From Thinopyrum elongatum (lineage: Eukaryota > Streptophyta > Magnoliopsida > Poales > Poaceae): a stretch of DNA of 64,000 nt. Under the pieces are notes generated by a model. It did no database searches, was not told the origin of the DNA, and worked only from the letters and a program-made list of their open reading frames with translations. The stretch is from contig CM022303.1 of assembly GCA_011799875.1 (NCBI GenBank), positions 428,219,108 to 428,283,107 on the forward strand. The letters run 5' to 3'. This document shows, one piece after another, positions 22,281-32,208 of this stretch (its first letter is position 1; each line of letters opens with the position of its first letter). The position numbers were made by a program, and so were the translations under genes.

Positions 22281-23144
22281 AGTGCGGGGGTGATTTTAAA
22301 CTACGGCGCCGGCGCCATTAAAAGTGGGGGCAGTTGGGATGAAGGTGGCGACGGAGCCTGGTCAAAGGGCTCGCCTCCCGGTGAGTCTGCGCAGTGGCCT
22401 GCTCGCACACCTCCCGGTCAGCCGGCGCAGCGGTCTGCTCGCACGCCTCCCATCGACTCACATGCTTGCTCGGACGGCACCTATCGATGAGAAGCGGGAC
22501 TCATGGCGGCACGTAAATGCCCACAGTTTGAATAGTGAAAGCGTTTGCGTTAACGTGACAGGTCTTTGTTCCAAAATACCTTGGCTCTTCATTTGTGCAA
22601 CTTTTCATAAGCAGCTTGTCTCAAATTGAACAAAAAATTACGACAGCATATTTGTGCCAGATCATGAGACCATGCTCAGTTTCATGAATTTCAGGTCACT
22701 TTTGGATTTTCTGAAATTTAAAATCCAGGATTCGAAACAATATCATAACCTGCATCATGCAATAAATTTTCAAGCGATACATCTTTACTGTTGTAGATGT
22801 TAATATTTCTTAAGAAAGGATTTGGTCAAACATTTTGCTTAGTTAGACTTCAGACAAGTTATATATGTAGAGTAAAAGGATAATCCCTCCGTACCAGTGC
22901 ATTGCCTGATATATTAACTCAAGTACTAGGCACGAACAAACGGGGCTCAATTCTGTGCTCATCCTGGTGTAGTACTCCTATTAATACTAGGCAATGGAGT
23001 TGACGGGTGACCTTGGGTAGTGGCAACCGAGGGAATTGAACCGTGCTCAGAATGGTAGGTAACGTTGTCTAGTTACTAAAGCATCCCTCCATTGTTCATC
23101 AGTAGTCATTATGGACCGGAGACATGAGGGGAATTTCCTAGTGC
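22281..23144. other. No gene seen
   Basis: 22340-22470 holds three short repeats of a GC-rich phrase (GGTCAGCCGGCGCAGCGG type) next to CTGCTCGCACGCCTCCC. The rest is AT-rich and featureless apart from a possible MITE relic (TAATCCCTCCGTACCAGTGC near 22881). Confidence 0.4.
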
Positions 23145-23655
23145 AGGAATTCTGGCCGCCAGATATTTCAACTCGAAACGCGGAGGCTCGAGTGGTTGGG
23201 GTTGGCTAATGTGCGTACCTTGCACGCCACCAAAAGGACACGAGCCCGGGTTTTTTTTAGGATCAACACGAGCCCTAGTCTGGCTGGTATGTCGTTGGGA
23301 GCTACCATTCGAGAATACGAAAGGAATCTTTTAAATTGCCAAACAAATCTATATGTATTACAATGCCCGTATTTTCCTAGCAAATTACTGGTCATTCCAA
23401 AAGTCACGGTAAATGATTTATGACGAGTTCTTGAATTAGAGTGAGTTTTTGATATAGTGATCTCAACGTGGATTTCACATTTCATGGTATCCCTAGTAAA
23501 TTTAAAAGACGAACGATATGGTGGAGAGAAAACTTTGTATGTATCAATTATATGACCACACACACACACACACACACACGAATACAACAACAATCCAGTA
23601 AGTATAGTGCATCTATTTTTCCAAACCATGCATGTATGACATGAATTCAAAAATA

Positions 23656-23815
23656 CTCCCTCTGTTCCTAAATATTTATCTTTTAGAGATTTCAACAAGT
23701 GACTACATACGGAGCAAAATGAGTGAATCTACACTCTAAAATATGTCTATATACATCCGTATGTGGCAGTCCATTTGAAATCTCTAAAAAGACAAATATT
23801 TAGGAACGAAGGGAG
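23656..23815. mobile_element. Stowaway MITE, 160 bp
   Basis: Inverted ends CTCCCTCTGTTCCTAAATAT (left) and, read from the right, CTCCCTTCGTTCCTAAATAT, flanked by TA on both sides (23654-23655 and 23816-23817). The inverted similarity extends further inward. It is absent from the matching place in copy A, so it arrived after the duplication. Confidence 0.92.
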
Positions 23816-24570
23816 TAAAATGTAAGCCATGCATGGTCCTTAATTCAATATTTAAAATGAACAGGAAACTGAAACATGAATATTAAGTCTAGTACTACAT
23901 ACATGCAAATGTTGTGTTTAGGTCTCTCCATCGACCCCCCCCCCCCCACGCACACACACACATACTTCATGTATCGATTGATGTTCATTTCTTTGTTAAT
24001 AGAGCTATTGGTATCCGACACACGTGCTCTCATTATTGCTCTTCACGTTTCGATCTCCATTTATGTCATTCCCACCCACACAGCCTCAACAAATGTATTT
24101 CTCACACACAACCTCGTCGTGCCCTCCATGACAAACGCTCCCTCTCTCTCTCTCTCTCAAGACACATGTGTTGCCTTTGTAAAACACCATCACCGTGCAC
24201 GCACACACAAAGTCTATCTAGGACACTCTCTCGGTAACTATCTCCCTCCAGCCCTCACCACAGCTTCGCCGCACAATATCTCGGTGTATCATCTTTAACA
24301 TTTGAGTGTACGCTAGGCCACACTCCCTCGATCTCTCCCTCTATAAATGACTCGATTGACCTCGCTTTTTCGCGTCGTCTCTCTCACACATAGACGCTCG
24401 CACTACACCTCTTTGCATAGGCGGAGCTATGTACATTGTTGGGGGTTACCCCTCGACCTTAGATAAAATTGTGAAGCTCTGTTTAGGATTGTTTAGATTA
24501 TATTTTTTGAACATTATATTTGTCCCCACCCTCCCAAACACCGATTGGCTGTGCACCCCCCCTCCCCGGG

Positions 24571-25470
24571 AGAATATCAGGTGCCCCCACACCTTAGATG
24601 CTATATGCTGATACGAGTTCCTTGGAGCTTGTAGATCTGAGATATAGCAGCTCACAGGATGTCTTAATATTTTTACAGGAAACCTTAATGAGTTTGAGAA
24701 TTACTCACAATTTGTACAAAAAACTACTCAGATGCCCTTGGATCCCATATCCAACGACCTCGAAGCTCGTATCACCGTAGCATCTAAGATGAAGGAGGAC
24801 CTCATATTCTCCTGTATGTAAGAATATCATGTGCTACCACACCTTAGATGCTTTGGTGATACAAGCTCTTCGGAGCGGTTGGATCTGTGATCCAACAACT
24901 CCTTGGTGGTTCGAATGTTTTCTTGCAGAAAAGCCCCCAAAGAGTTCAGCCACTGCTTACAAGCACAAAGACTGCTCAGATGCCATTGGATCTCGCATCG
25001 AACGACCTCGAAGCTCGTATCACCGTAGCATCCAAGCTGCGAGAGCACCTGATGTTTTCTCCAATGGGAGAATATGAGGTGCTCCCGCACTGTAGATTCT
25101 ATGGTGATACGAGTTCCCGGGGGATCGAACGGCTCACAATATAGGCCTCAAAGAGTTTGGGAATTGCGCAGAAAGTACAAGTACTACGCATGTGGCATCT
25201 GATCACAGATCATACGACCTAGATGCTCGTATCACCGTAGCGGCTAATTAAGCTACTGGGAGCACCTAATAAGAGCTACTGGGAGCCATTGGATCCAAGA
25301 TGCAATGGCACACACGAGGCCTGAATGTTTTAATTGCAAAAAAAACCTTGGAGAGTTTGGAAATTGTGCGTAATTACAAAGACTACTCCCAAGCCATTGG
25401 ATCTCAGATCCAACGACGTAAAAACTCGTATCACCATACCATCTAAGCTGCTGGGTGGATGTGATATTCT
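24571..25470. mobile_element. Array of long-inverted-repeat hairpin elements (about 240-bp unit)
   Basis: 24571-24810 and 24821-25060 are each 240 bp, separated by 10 bp. Each starts AGAATATCAGGTGC-like and ends GCACCTGATATTCT-like; the inner arms TTAGATGCTATGGTGATACG and CGTATCACCGTAGCATCTAA are also complementary. 25069-25470 holds a third, longer and partly rearranged unit, with an internal copy restarting near 25271. Each unit could fold into a near-complete hairpin. I see no coding potential. The array is probably a MITE that inserted repeatedly next to or into itself; superfamily not assigned. Confidence 0.8.
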
Positions 25471-25746
25471 ATGCCACTATCATTTTTGTTCCTAAACTTG
25501 CAACATACGTGTAACTGGTGCCATTACTTGTCTAACCGTGCAAAGTGTTTGTGCAAAAAAACCATCCTACACTGAAATATCGGAACAACAAACGGGGGTC
25601 CCACTTGTCATTGATCAAATTTGGACCCAAACTAACAAATCTGAAAGATGAGATTTGAATTGGCAACCTGGACAACAAAGCGTAAGTCGATAGCCTGAAA
25701 CAGCAACGGTTGTTGGCTTTGTCGCATAACTTGATTTTATACAGTA

Positions 25747-25985
25747 CTAGCAAGATGCCCGTGCGTTGCACGTAACATCAAGATGCATTTGTATGAGTAG
25801 TTTATCTTGTGAGAGAAAAGGATGAACGAGGGAAGGCCTTATTTGCAAATGTGGAGAGGGGTGTGGGTATCTTTTTGCAAAATTGCCATAGTTTCCTTCC
25901 TATCTGTCAGATATAAATCGGATGACCTATATTGCAGGATGGCAGGCACACCATCATCACCAACTTTGTTTTTTATAAGAGTAGA
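25747..25985 (-). mobile_element. Mini-Helitron, minus strand
   Basis: On the minus strand it starts TCTACTCTTATAAAA after an A and ends with a GC hairpin (GTGCAACGCACGGGC region) followed by TTGCTAG and then T. A 5' TC, a short 3' hairpin, a CTAG terminus and insertion between A and T are the Helitron hallmarks. At 239 bp it encodes no RepHel protein and is non-autonomous. It lies in copy B of the duplicated block. Confidence 0.75.
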
Positions 25986-26155
25986 TTATGTTAAGTAGAG
26001 TAGAGGGAGTGGCTCGTCAACACGTGCATGACCGTTGACTTACTTACCGGTGGGTCCCATGTCTGCAATCTCTCTCTCCTCTCCATCGTCTAACCTTTAG
26101 ACGCATGGGCGCACACGAAGAGCGGCACGAGCTTGCCGTGGTGTTATTATCTCTA

Positions 26156-26710
26156 TCTCTACTCCTATAAAAGACTCAGTTGGTGATGATGGTGTGTCTG
26201 CCATCCATCATTTCTGACCATTAAATCTGCATCTAACGGCTATGAGGTAAGTTGTGGAATTTTTGCAACAATAGCCCACTTCTTTGCTCCAATTTGCAGA
26301 AAACCCCTTATTATCTTATAAGCAACCACATCCCTCCCTCACCTCATCAAAAAAGCCTAAGAAATATATTTCTCTACTCTTATAAAAGACTCAGTTGGTG
26401 ATGATGGTGTGTCTGCCATCCGTCATTTCTGACCGGTAGATCTGCATCTAAAGGCTGTGAGGTAAGTTGTGGCATTTTTGCAATAGTAGCCCACTTCTCT
26501 GCTCCAATTTGGAGAAAACCCCTTATTATCTTATAAGCAACCACATCCCTCCCTCACCTCATAAAAACAGCCTGAGAAATATATTTTGAGTGAAAAGTAA
26601 TATATTTTTAGTGGTATATATGTATATCAAAACAAGATTGTTTTCTTTCAAGTTTGTGTTCAAGTACTATTCTACTTTGGATCCGTTGCAATGCACGGGC
26701 ACATTGCTAG
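26156..26710 (+). mobile_element. Mini-Helitron, plus strand, with duplicated 5' end
   Basis: Starts TCTCTACTCCTATAAAAGAC after an A (26155) and ends CCGTTGCAATGCACGGGCAC, ATTGCTAG, then T (26711). The first 215 bp are repeated directly: 26156-26370 and 26371-26583, both beginning TCTCTACTC(C/T)TATAAAAG. It is oriented with its 5' end facing the 5' end of the minus-strand copy at 25747-25985. No coding capacity. Confidence 0.8.
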
Positions 26711-26919
26711 TAACTAAAAAATGCTTGAAAATAGAAGAATCGCCTAGAACAAGAGATGTTGTGGCTGGTCGAGACGGAGCTAACCACACCTATCCTCCGT
26801 GCCATGTTGGCATGATGAAGTTGTGTGGCTAGTGGGGTGTTTTCGACCGAGTGGCTGGGTCCCGAGGTCGAACCATAGGTAGTACGTCTGATACAGTATA
26901 TTTTTACACGAACATTTTT

Positions 26920-27130
26920 CCTCCTTGCCAAGACGTGGCACACCCTACCGTGCGGTTTCTGGGTCCTCCCGGGTGGTGCACGCATATTTTCTTCCTTGCC
27001 GAGATGTGAAACACCCTACCGCGCGTTTTCTGGGTCCTCCTCGGTCGTAGCGCCGAAGCAAGTAAATGAGTCATCAAATCACAAAAGCCCACCTTTCCCG
27101 CCGAGTACATCAGTGAAGCACGGTGGCTAG
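26920..27130 (+). promoter_or_regulatory. Relic of the B3-gene upstream module (copy 1)
   Basis: Contains GGCACACCCTACCGTGCGG, CGTAGCGCCGAAGCA, TCAAATCACAAAAGCCC and ACCTTTCCCGCCGAG in the order seen upstream of the B3 genes at 29.1 and 46.4 kb. No B3 exon follows it directly; the pseudogene at 27684 is unrelated as far as I can see. Confidence 0.5.
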
Positions 27131-27345
27131 CTAGTTGGGCTAGTGCGACCGATTAGCTAGGCCGCCGCCACATTTGTTTTTTCACCCCTTTTTTTCTCTC
27201 CTTGCCGGCAGGTAAATTTAAATATCCACCACGGCGTTGCTCTGGTCTTTGGGTGCGGTAAGCACGGCAGGATTTTTATTTTTTTGATTGACGGGAGCAG
27301 GTGCGGCAGCAATTAGTCATGATGACTCCGCCTGTAAAACACACT

Positions 27346-27517
27346 GGCAAGGTTGTCAGAATCGCGATTCTGTTGTATGATTCCACGACTTTACGATCCA
27401 AACTAATAGTTTATAGAATCTACGTTTTTACGATCCTGATAGTTAAGATTCTATGATTTGCAATCCTACCATCAAAGCTCCTATCCGATTCAAAATCACG
27501 ATTCTGACAACCTTGCC
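27346..27517. mobile_element. MITE with 19-bp perfect inverted ends
   Basis: 172 bp. Left end GGCAAGGTTGTCAGAATCG; the right end is its reverse complement (CGATTCTGACAACCTTGCC, with one mismatch possible at the inner edge). It is flanked on both sides by CACT. The interior is AT-rich and partly palindromic. Superfamily unassigned. Confidence 0.75.
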
Positions 27518-27683
27518 CACTGCTCCCGGATGTGAAAAGTCGTCGACTGGTGTTTTCCCATGGTGAAAACCAAAAGATTCACCCCGCTTCTTGGCTGGCT
27601 CCCTCCGCCTTCCCGTAGATTGCATTGCCTTTCAGCCATTTCGCCCCCTTTGCTTCCTCTCCCCATTGCTTCTACCTGGTTCC

Positions 27684-28346
27684 ATGGCGGCGCACTAGAT
27701 CACGGAGTCTGAGGTGAGGCGCCTGACAGAGGAGCTCCAGGGCAAGCACGTGGAGCTCCGTGAGCTCAAGGAGGAGAGGATTGCCATGCTCCTCCTTTAT
27801 GTGCGGGAGTTCACGAAGCTTCAAAATCGGCAGGCGTCCACCACAAAGATGCTCGAGGCGTCGGCGGCGTAGCTGCAGAAAGCGGGAGATACAATAGGCG
27901 GTCAGGCGAGCTGGCTGGAGCACGAGCGGGCCGATCGTGACGAGGTCCAGGATCACCTCAACCACTTGGTGTACCATGTTGCCACGCACGTGTTGCGGCT
28001 ACGCGATGCCTACCGTCGTGCCAGCGCGACCATGCCGGCCGTCGGGCTAAACCCGTTCGACCACCCCGTTGACTTCAACAAGCTGCGGCTTCCTGACCTG
28101 GTCTCCTTCTTCACCTATATCTCCGAGGAGCTGAGCTATCTCCGCGCGATGGTGGGGGCGGAGCTGGACAAGGAGGGGTTGCGGGCTGCCGTCGCCGTTG
28201 CCACGTGAATCCTCTCAGGGCTTCGTCACCGGAATCCATTCGTGCCATTAGACGCCGTCTTTGACGAGCTGGCTCCCGTCGACCAGGAGCGAGATCTGCG
28301 AGCGGTGGCACCCTGCATCACCAACGTCGTGTGCCTCGAGAAGTAG
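27684..28346 (+). pseudogene. Coiled-coil-type protein pseudogene with three in-frame stops
   Basis: One frame of exactly 221 codons runs from ATG at 27684 to TAG at 28344-28346 and is interrupted by TAG (codon 5), TAG after EASAA, and TGA at 28206. The translated pieces are rich in charged heptad-like sequence (ESEVRRLTEELQGKHVELRE), then MPAVGLNPFDHPVDFNKLRL and DLVSFFTYISEELSYLRAM, and end DLRAVAPCITNVVCLEK. Base use is GC-rich with third-position bias, unlike the flanks, so it was once coding. I do not recognise the family; a transposon-borne or gag-like gene is possible. No introns are needed to read it. Confidence 0.6.
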
Positions 28347-29069
28347 AGGGACTTCGGTGGTGTTTAGGCATCATCTGCATGGGCATGTCCATGTCTCGGT
28401 GCAACATGACCGTTGGATCAAACTCAGACGGTGCAGATCAGTCACTGTAGCACAAAGCGTGTAGGTGTGTTTGGTTGCATTCTCATCTCAATATAGTTGT
28501 TCCCTCTTCATGCATGCTCATCTCAGCACCCCTCTTCATGCATGCTCCTAGTGTATTTGTGTTAACCTATTATTGTGGACTCATGCACCCTTCATGCACT
28601 CTGCCAAACACCCAAAAGTGGGTCGAGAAGGGAACTTTTGCTCTCATCCCATGCACCCTTCATACACCCTGCCTAACACTGATTCATGCTTCACATGGTT
28701 CATGTTCCATGGAGTACTGTAGCACTGTACTCTCCGTGCGCTGTAGACCTAGTTCTGTTAACATTGATCTCACCGTTCATTCTGGACTGGACAGTCAAAA
28801 AAGGGGTATGTTACATTACTGTTCATATAGTTGACATGCGCACAACATCATTTGTTATCGTCATATCTTACTACACTAGCAACAAGATTATGTAGTACTG
28901 ACGAATGAACCACTGTACATGCCGAGTAGTAGGAGTACTGTGTAAGTTCAAGTGGCTGCTGTGTTTCACACTCCTCTGTCATAATAGTGGAAACGCTTGT
29001 TGTAATCATTTTTTTCTTCAGAAACAGTGGACACGCTCTACCGTGCGGATCCTCCTCGACGGTCGTCGG
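28347..29069. other. No gene seen
   Basis: Contains near-repeats of CCCTCTTCATGCATGCTC (around 28500 and 28530) and GTGTGTTTGGTTGCATTC at 28465, which recalls Tourist-type MITE ends. Borders could not be fixed. Confidence 0.35.
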
Positions 29070-29340
29070 GAACCTTGCTACTCACTTTCATGGACGCGTG
29101 GGACAGCCAGCATCGGGGTCCACTTGCCATGCACGAAATTACTCCGTACTAGAGTGCACAACTGCACGGTAGACTACCCCGGTCGAAGCGCCGCAGTAAT
29201 GCCCAATGAGCCGTCAAATCACAAAACCCCAACCTTTCCAGTAGTAAGTTGGATGGACGAAGCAACCATCATTTCACTCTTCTCCCTCAGCTTCCTCTCT
29301 TGAAGAAAACCCCAACTCGCTTCTCACTCATCTTGTTCCT
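29070..29340 (+). promoter_or_regulatory. Upstream module of B3 gene 1 (copy 2)
   Basis: Contains CAGCATCGGGGTCCAC, GTGCACAACTGCACGGTAG, GCGCCGCAGTAATGCCCAA, TCAAATCACAAAACCCCAA, CCTTTCCAG, AAGTTGGATGGACGAAGCAA and CATCATTTCACTC, then CT-rich sequence with CTTGAAGAAAA. The same series precedes B3 gene 2 at 46370-46622, which makes it a shared promoter plus 5' leader. No clear TATA box was identified. Confidence 0.6.
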
Positions 29341-30570
29341 CATTTCTTCAAGAAATCCCCGACGCGCTTCTGCCAATGTTCTTCTCTCCCAAAGAAGGAA
29401 AGATGAGCGCATCAATGGTGTTGATTCTGGCCAAGGCCCGGTCTTGCAACCTCGAGACTAATCCTATAACTCCCTCTCTGTTCTTCTTTTGGGTTTGTGA
29501 TTATGGTTTCTTTTCTTTTATTTCTATTTGATAGTTTCTTGATGGACCCTGGAGCACCGACCGAAGTGATGTCTATGGCTCTGGTCAAATTCGTCGAGGC
29601 TCAGGGTACGAAGAAGCGCAAGCACCCCGCCGAGACTACCGCAGACAAGCTCAAGGCCATTGCCCTGTCCAAGCCCCCCTCTCCAGGATCCCTCATTAAG
29701 CATGTCTAGGTAATATCTCTTCTTGACGATCTTTTTGGCGTTCTTGATCGTGTTTTTTCATCTAACACGCAGTACTAGTACTAGTAGTACAACTTTCTGG
29801 GTGATCTTGCATGTGATTTTTGTGTGCCAAATGACGGTTCTAAATTGCACTTTTGACCAAAACATGCGAGAGGTTGACATTGATTTCTTATAGATTACTT
29901 TCAACTACTTTATGAACATCAATGCTAGCTGTAGGAAATGCAAGATTTTAGCTCTCATGCCTTTGAAGAGAGTATATTAGCCTCAGTAACTTGTGTTATG
30001 GATATTGCAAGTAATCCCTTTGCTCTCATGCCTTTGAAGACATGTTCTAGTGTCTTTGTTCACTCATTTCTGTGCTATATGTAGTCTTATATGGAGTAAA
30101 ATATCGAAAATCATCTTATATTTCTGAACGGAGGTAGTAATTAAATATTTGGTTTCTGTTTGAATTAGAACCAGGTCCGCGGTGGAGATGAAGTTCTCAA
30201 AGTCATGCCGTGTGAACTGGAAGACCTGAGGATGAGTTCTCCTAAACTATCCAGCTGCTGTGTCCTTGTCGCCACGTGTCGTGAACTAGTGTTTTCCTGT
30301 AGCATTGTTGTTAGGCGTGTTCTCGAGGGTGTACTTCACCACAACAATTTCCTAGTTGTGCCTTCGATTACAAAGGGTGTGGTTCTTGTAAAGCTTCCCG
30401 TCAAATTTGATGCGGACTGTCTTCAAAGTCATGTTTATGAGTGGAAAGACCACTCTGTTAGGTTCTCCAAGGTTGACGAGATGGTGATGGTGCTGGTAGA
30501 CATCTCACATGAAGTCCATGGCCTAGTCAGTTATGTGGGGTATATCCCGTAGGTCGGTGGCAAGAAATAG

Positions 30571-30765
30571 CACTGTTCAAGATATCTTCCGATATTCCGA
30601 TAAATCGGCCGATTTATCGCTTACCGGTGTCTGACTGATAAGATAAATTGGCCAATAAATCAGCCGATATGGCGATAAATCGGGCGATATGCCGATAAAC
30701 TGGTCGATTTACCCCTTATCATGGGTCGACCGATAAGTTCCCGATAAGCGATATCCCCAACATTG
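30571..30765. mobile_element. hAT-type MITE in an intron of B3 gene 1
   Basis: 195 bp with ends CACTGTTCAAGATATC and, from the right, CAATGTTGGGGATATC (12 of 16 matching). It is flanked by an exact 8-bp duplication AGAAATAG (30563-30570 and 30766-30773). Eight-base duplications and CA-starting ends fit hAT elements. The interior is a run of CGATAAATCGGCCGAT-like palindromes. Confidence 0.8.
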
Positions 30766-32203
30766 AGAAATAGTCTGCGGATTTTAATTAGTGCAACTTT
30801 GCTTGTCTGTAGTAAGTACTATTGTTCAGTACTTGATTTATGTGTGTGAACCCTGTATTGTTTAGTACTGCCACTTTTGTTGTGTGGTGACTCCTGAGAA
30901 TAGTCTATGTTAATGTCTGTCCACTCAATTCAGTCTGTATATTTTGAAGTATCCAGATCATCTTTTTTGTGAGGACGGTTTATCAATTATGGTTACACTC
31001 CAATATCTGTATGCATTGCAGGGTTTATCGCACCCACCAGGATTTCCAGTCCCATGGATGTTCGGTCCATACGATTTGTCACGACCTTTGGACTGTCCTG
31101 CTTGTGGGAGTAAGCGGGGGCCCTGCATGCCACCCGTAATTGGACGAGCAACCTTCTGTTTAGAACATGAACATAGTGATTTCCTGGTAAGGATTCACTC
31201 ATGTCACATCAAGTAAATCTTATTGATTTACTGTCTAAATCTTATTGATTTAATGTCACGTTTTCTTACTTTTGCTGCAATTTTATGATGTAGGTTTTGC
31301 CATGTGACATTCGTTACAGAATAAACCATTTGGTTTGCTCTATGATGGTTATTTTTGCAGGTTTCACTTCTTATGCCGTGTCAGTAACGAAGGCACTGTC
31401 CATCACTTATATTACTGGACACAATTGGATCAGTCTATTGTCTGAGTACAATCTGAAGCCCTATGATGAACTACAGTTTGGTTTAACAAACAAACCACAA
31501 TTAGTCCTTCTCGCGTTTAAAAGAAATGATGAAAAAGACTGGATCAAGGTCACGGAGCCTAGTCAACTTAGAAAGCTAAAGTATGAAATCATAGCAGACC
31601 AGAGACAATCGCTGCTGTCTCGCACATCGGTACCACCTTCAGCATCGGATCGAGCACCAACACCTTCTTAGATGGCACTGGCTCTAGCACTGACAGCGGT
31701 AGCAGCTCAGTCTGATCCACCAGAGGATTGGGCACCGACCGCGTCAGCGGATCAGGCTAATCTACCAGAGGATCGGACACCGACACGGGCACCTGCTCCG
31801 ACACCGGCACCAGCTCCACAAGGAGCACCATCTCCGGCAGTAGCAGCAGCACTACCAGTCGCACTGGCACGGGCACTAGCAATGGCTCCGGCACCTGCAC
31901 CAACACTTGAAGTTGCAATTGCATTTGCTCCGGCCCATGCAGCGGCAACGGAACTAGCAGTTGCACCGGTAACAGACTGGGCTGCAGTTCGCACTGCATA
32001 TACCAAAGTCCTTACAAAAACCGACATCTCCACCTTCTTGGTAAGCATTGGCCACCCAAGTGCTTCGTTCTTTTTTCTTTCCATGTTGTTTCACATGATT
32101 CACTGTGTTGATCTAACAGTTTGTGTATGTCTTCTTGTTTGCAAACAGAGAATTCCTAGAGCAACGAGGGAGTCGTTCAATAATCCGGGCGACCGTGGCC
32201 AAG

Positions 32204-32208
32204 TTTCT
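32204..32208. repeat. Target-site duplication TTTCT, left copy
   Basis: TTTCT at 32204-32208 is repeated exactly at 45638-45642 on the other side of the 13.4-kb element. Confidence 0.95.

Larger units (their letters stand above)
23145..26130. repeat. CT-rich duplicated block, copy B
   Basis: Diverged copy of 18715-21110 with the same order of landmarks: GGCCGCCAGATATTTCAA, ATGCCCGTATTTTCCTAGC, GTGGATTTCACATTTCATGG, a CT/CA tract (about 23930-24250), GTCCCACTTGTCATTG and TTTAGACGCATGGGC. It contains insertions absent from copy A: a Stowaway MITE, a (CA)n tract near 23555-23579, three or more hairpin elements and a Helitron. Confidence 0.75.
29542..32208 (+). pseudogene. B3-domain (REM-like) gene 1, 5' part up to the retrotransposon insertion
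   Basis: Plant B3 domains bind DNA in nuclear transcription regulators. Exons by GT-AG borders and one constant phase: 29542-29709 (MDPGAPTEVMSMALVKFVEA, with KKRKH as a possible nuclear signal), 30169-30552, 31022-31186 (contains LDCPACGSKRGPCMPP), 31294-32040 and 32149-32208. Exon 4 starts with a B3-like domain (VLPCDIRYRI, then SYAVSVTKALSITYITGHNW, then LKPYDELQFGL), followed by an Ala/Pro-rich linker. Exon 5 opens the second B3 domain (RIPRATRESF). TAG codons interrupt the frame at 29707, 30550 and 31669; the first two are the last codon before a possible donor. Exon 5 is cut at 32208 by the retrotransposon and continues at 45643. I assign exon 2 no domain. Exon 1 start is chosen because a TAG acceptor lies just before it. 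Confidence 0.65.
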
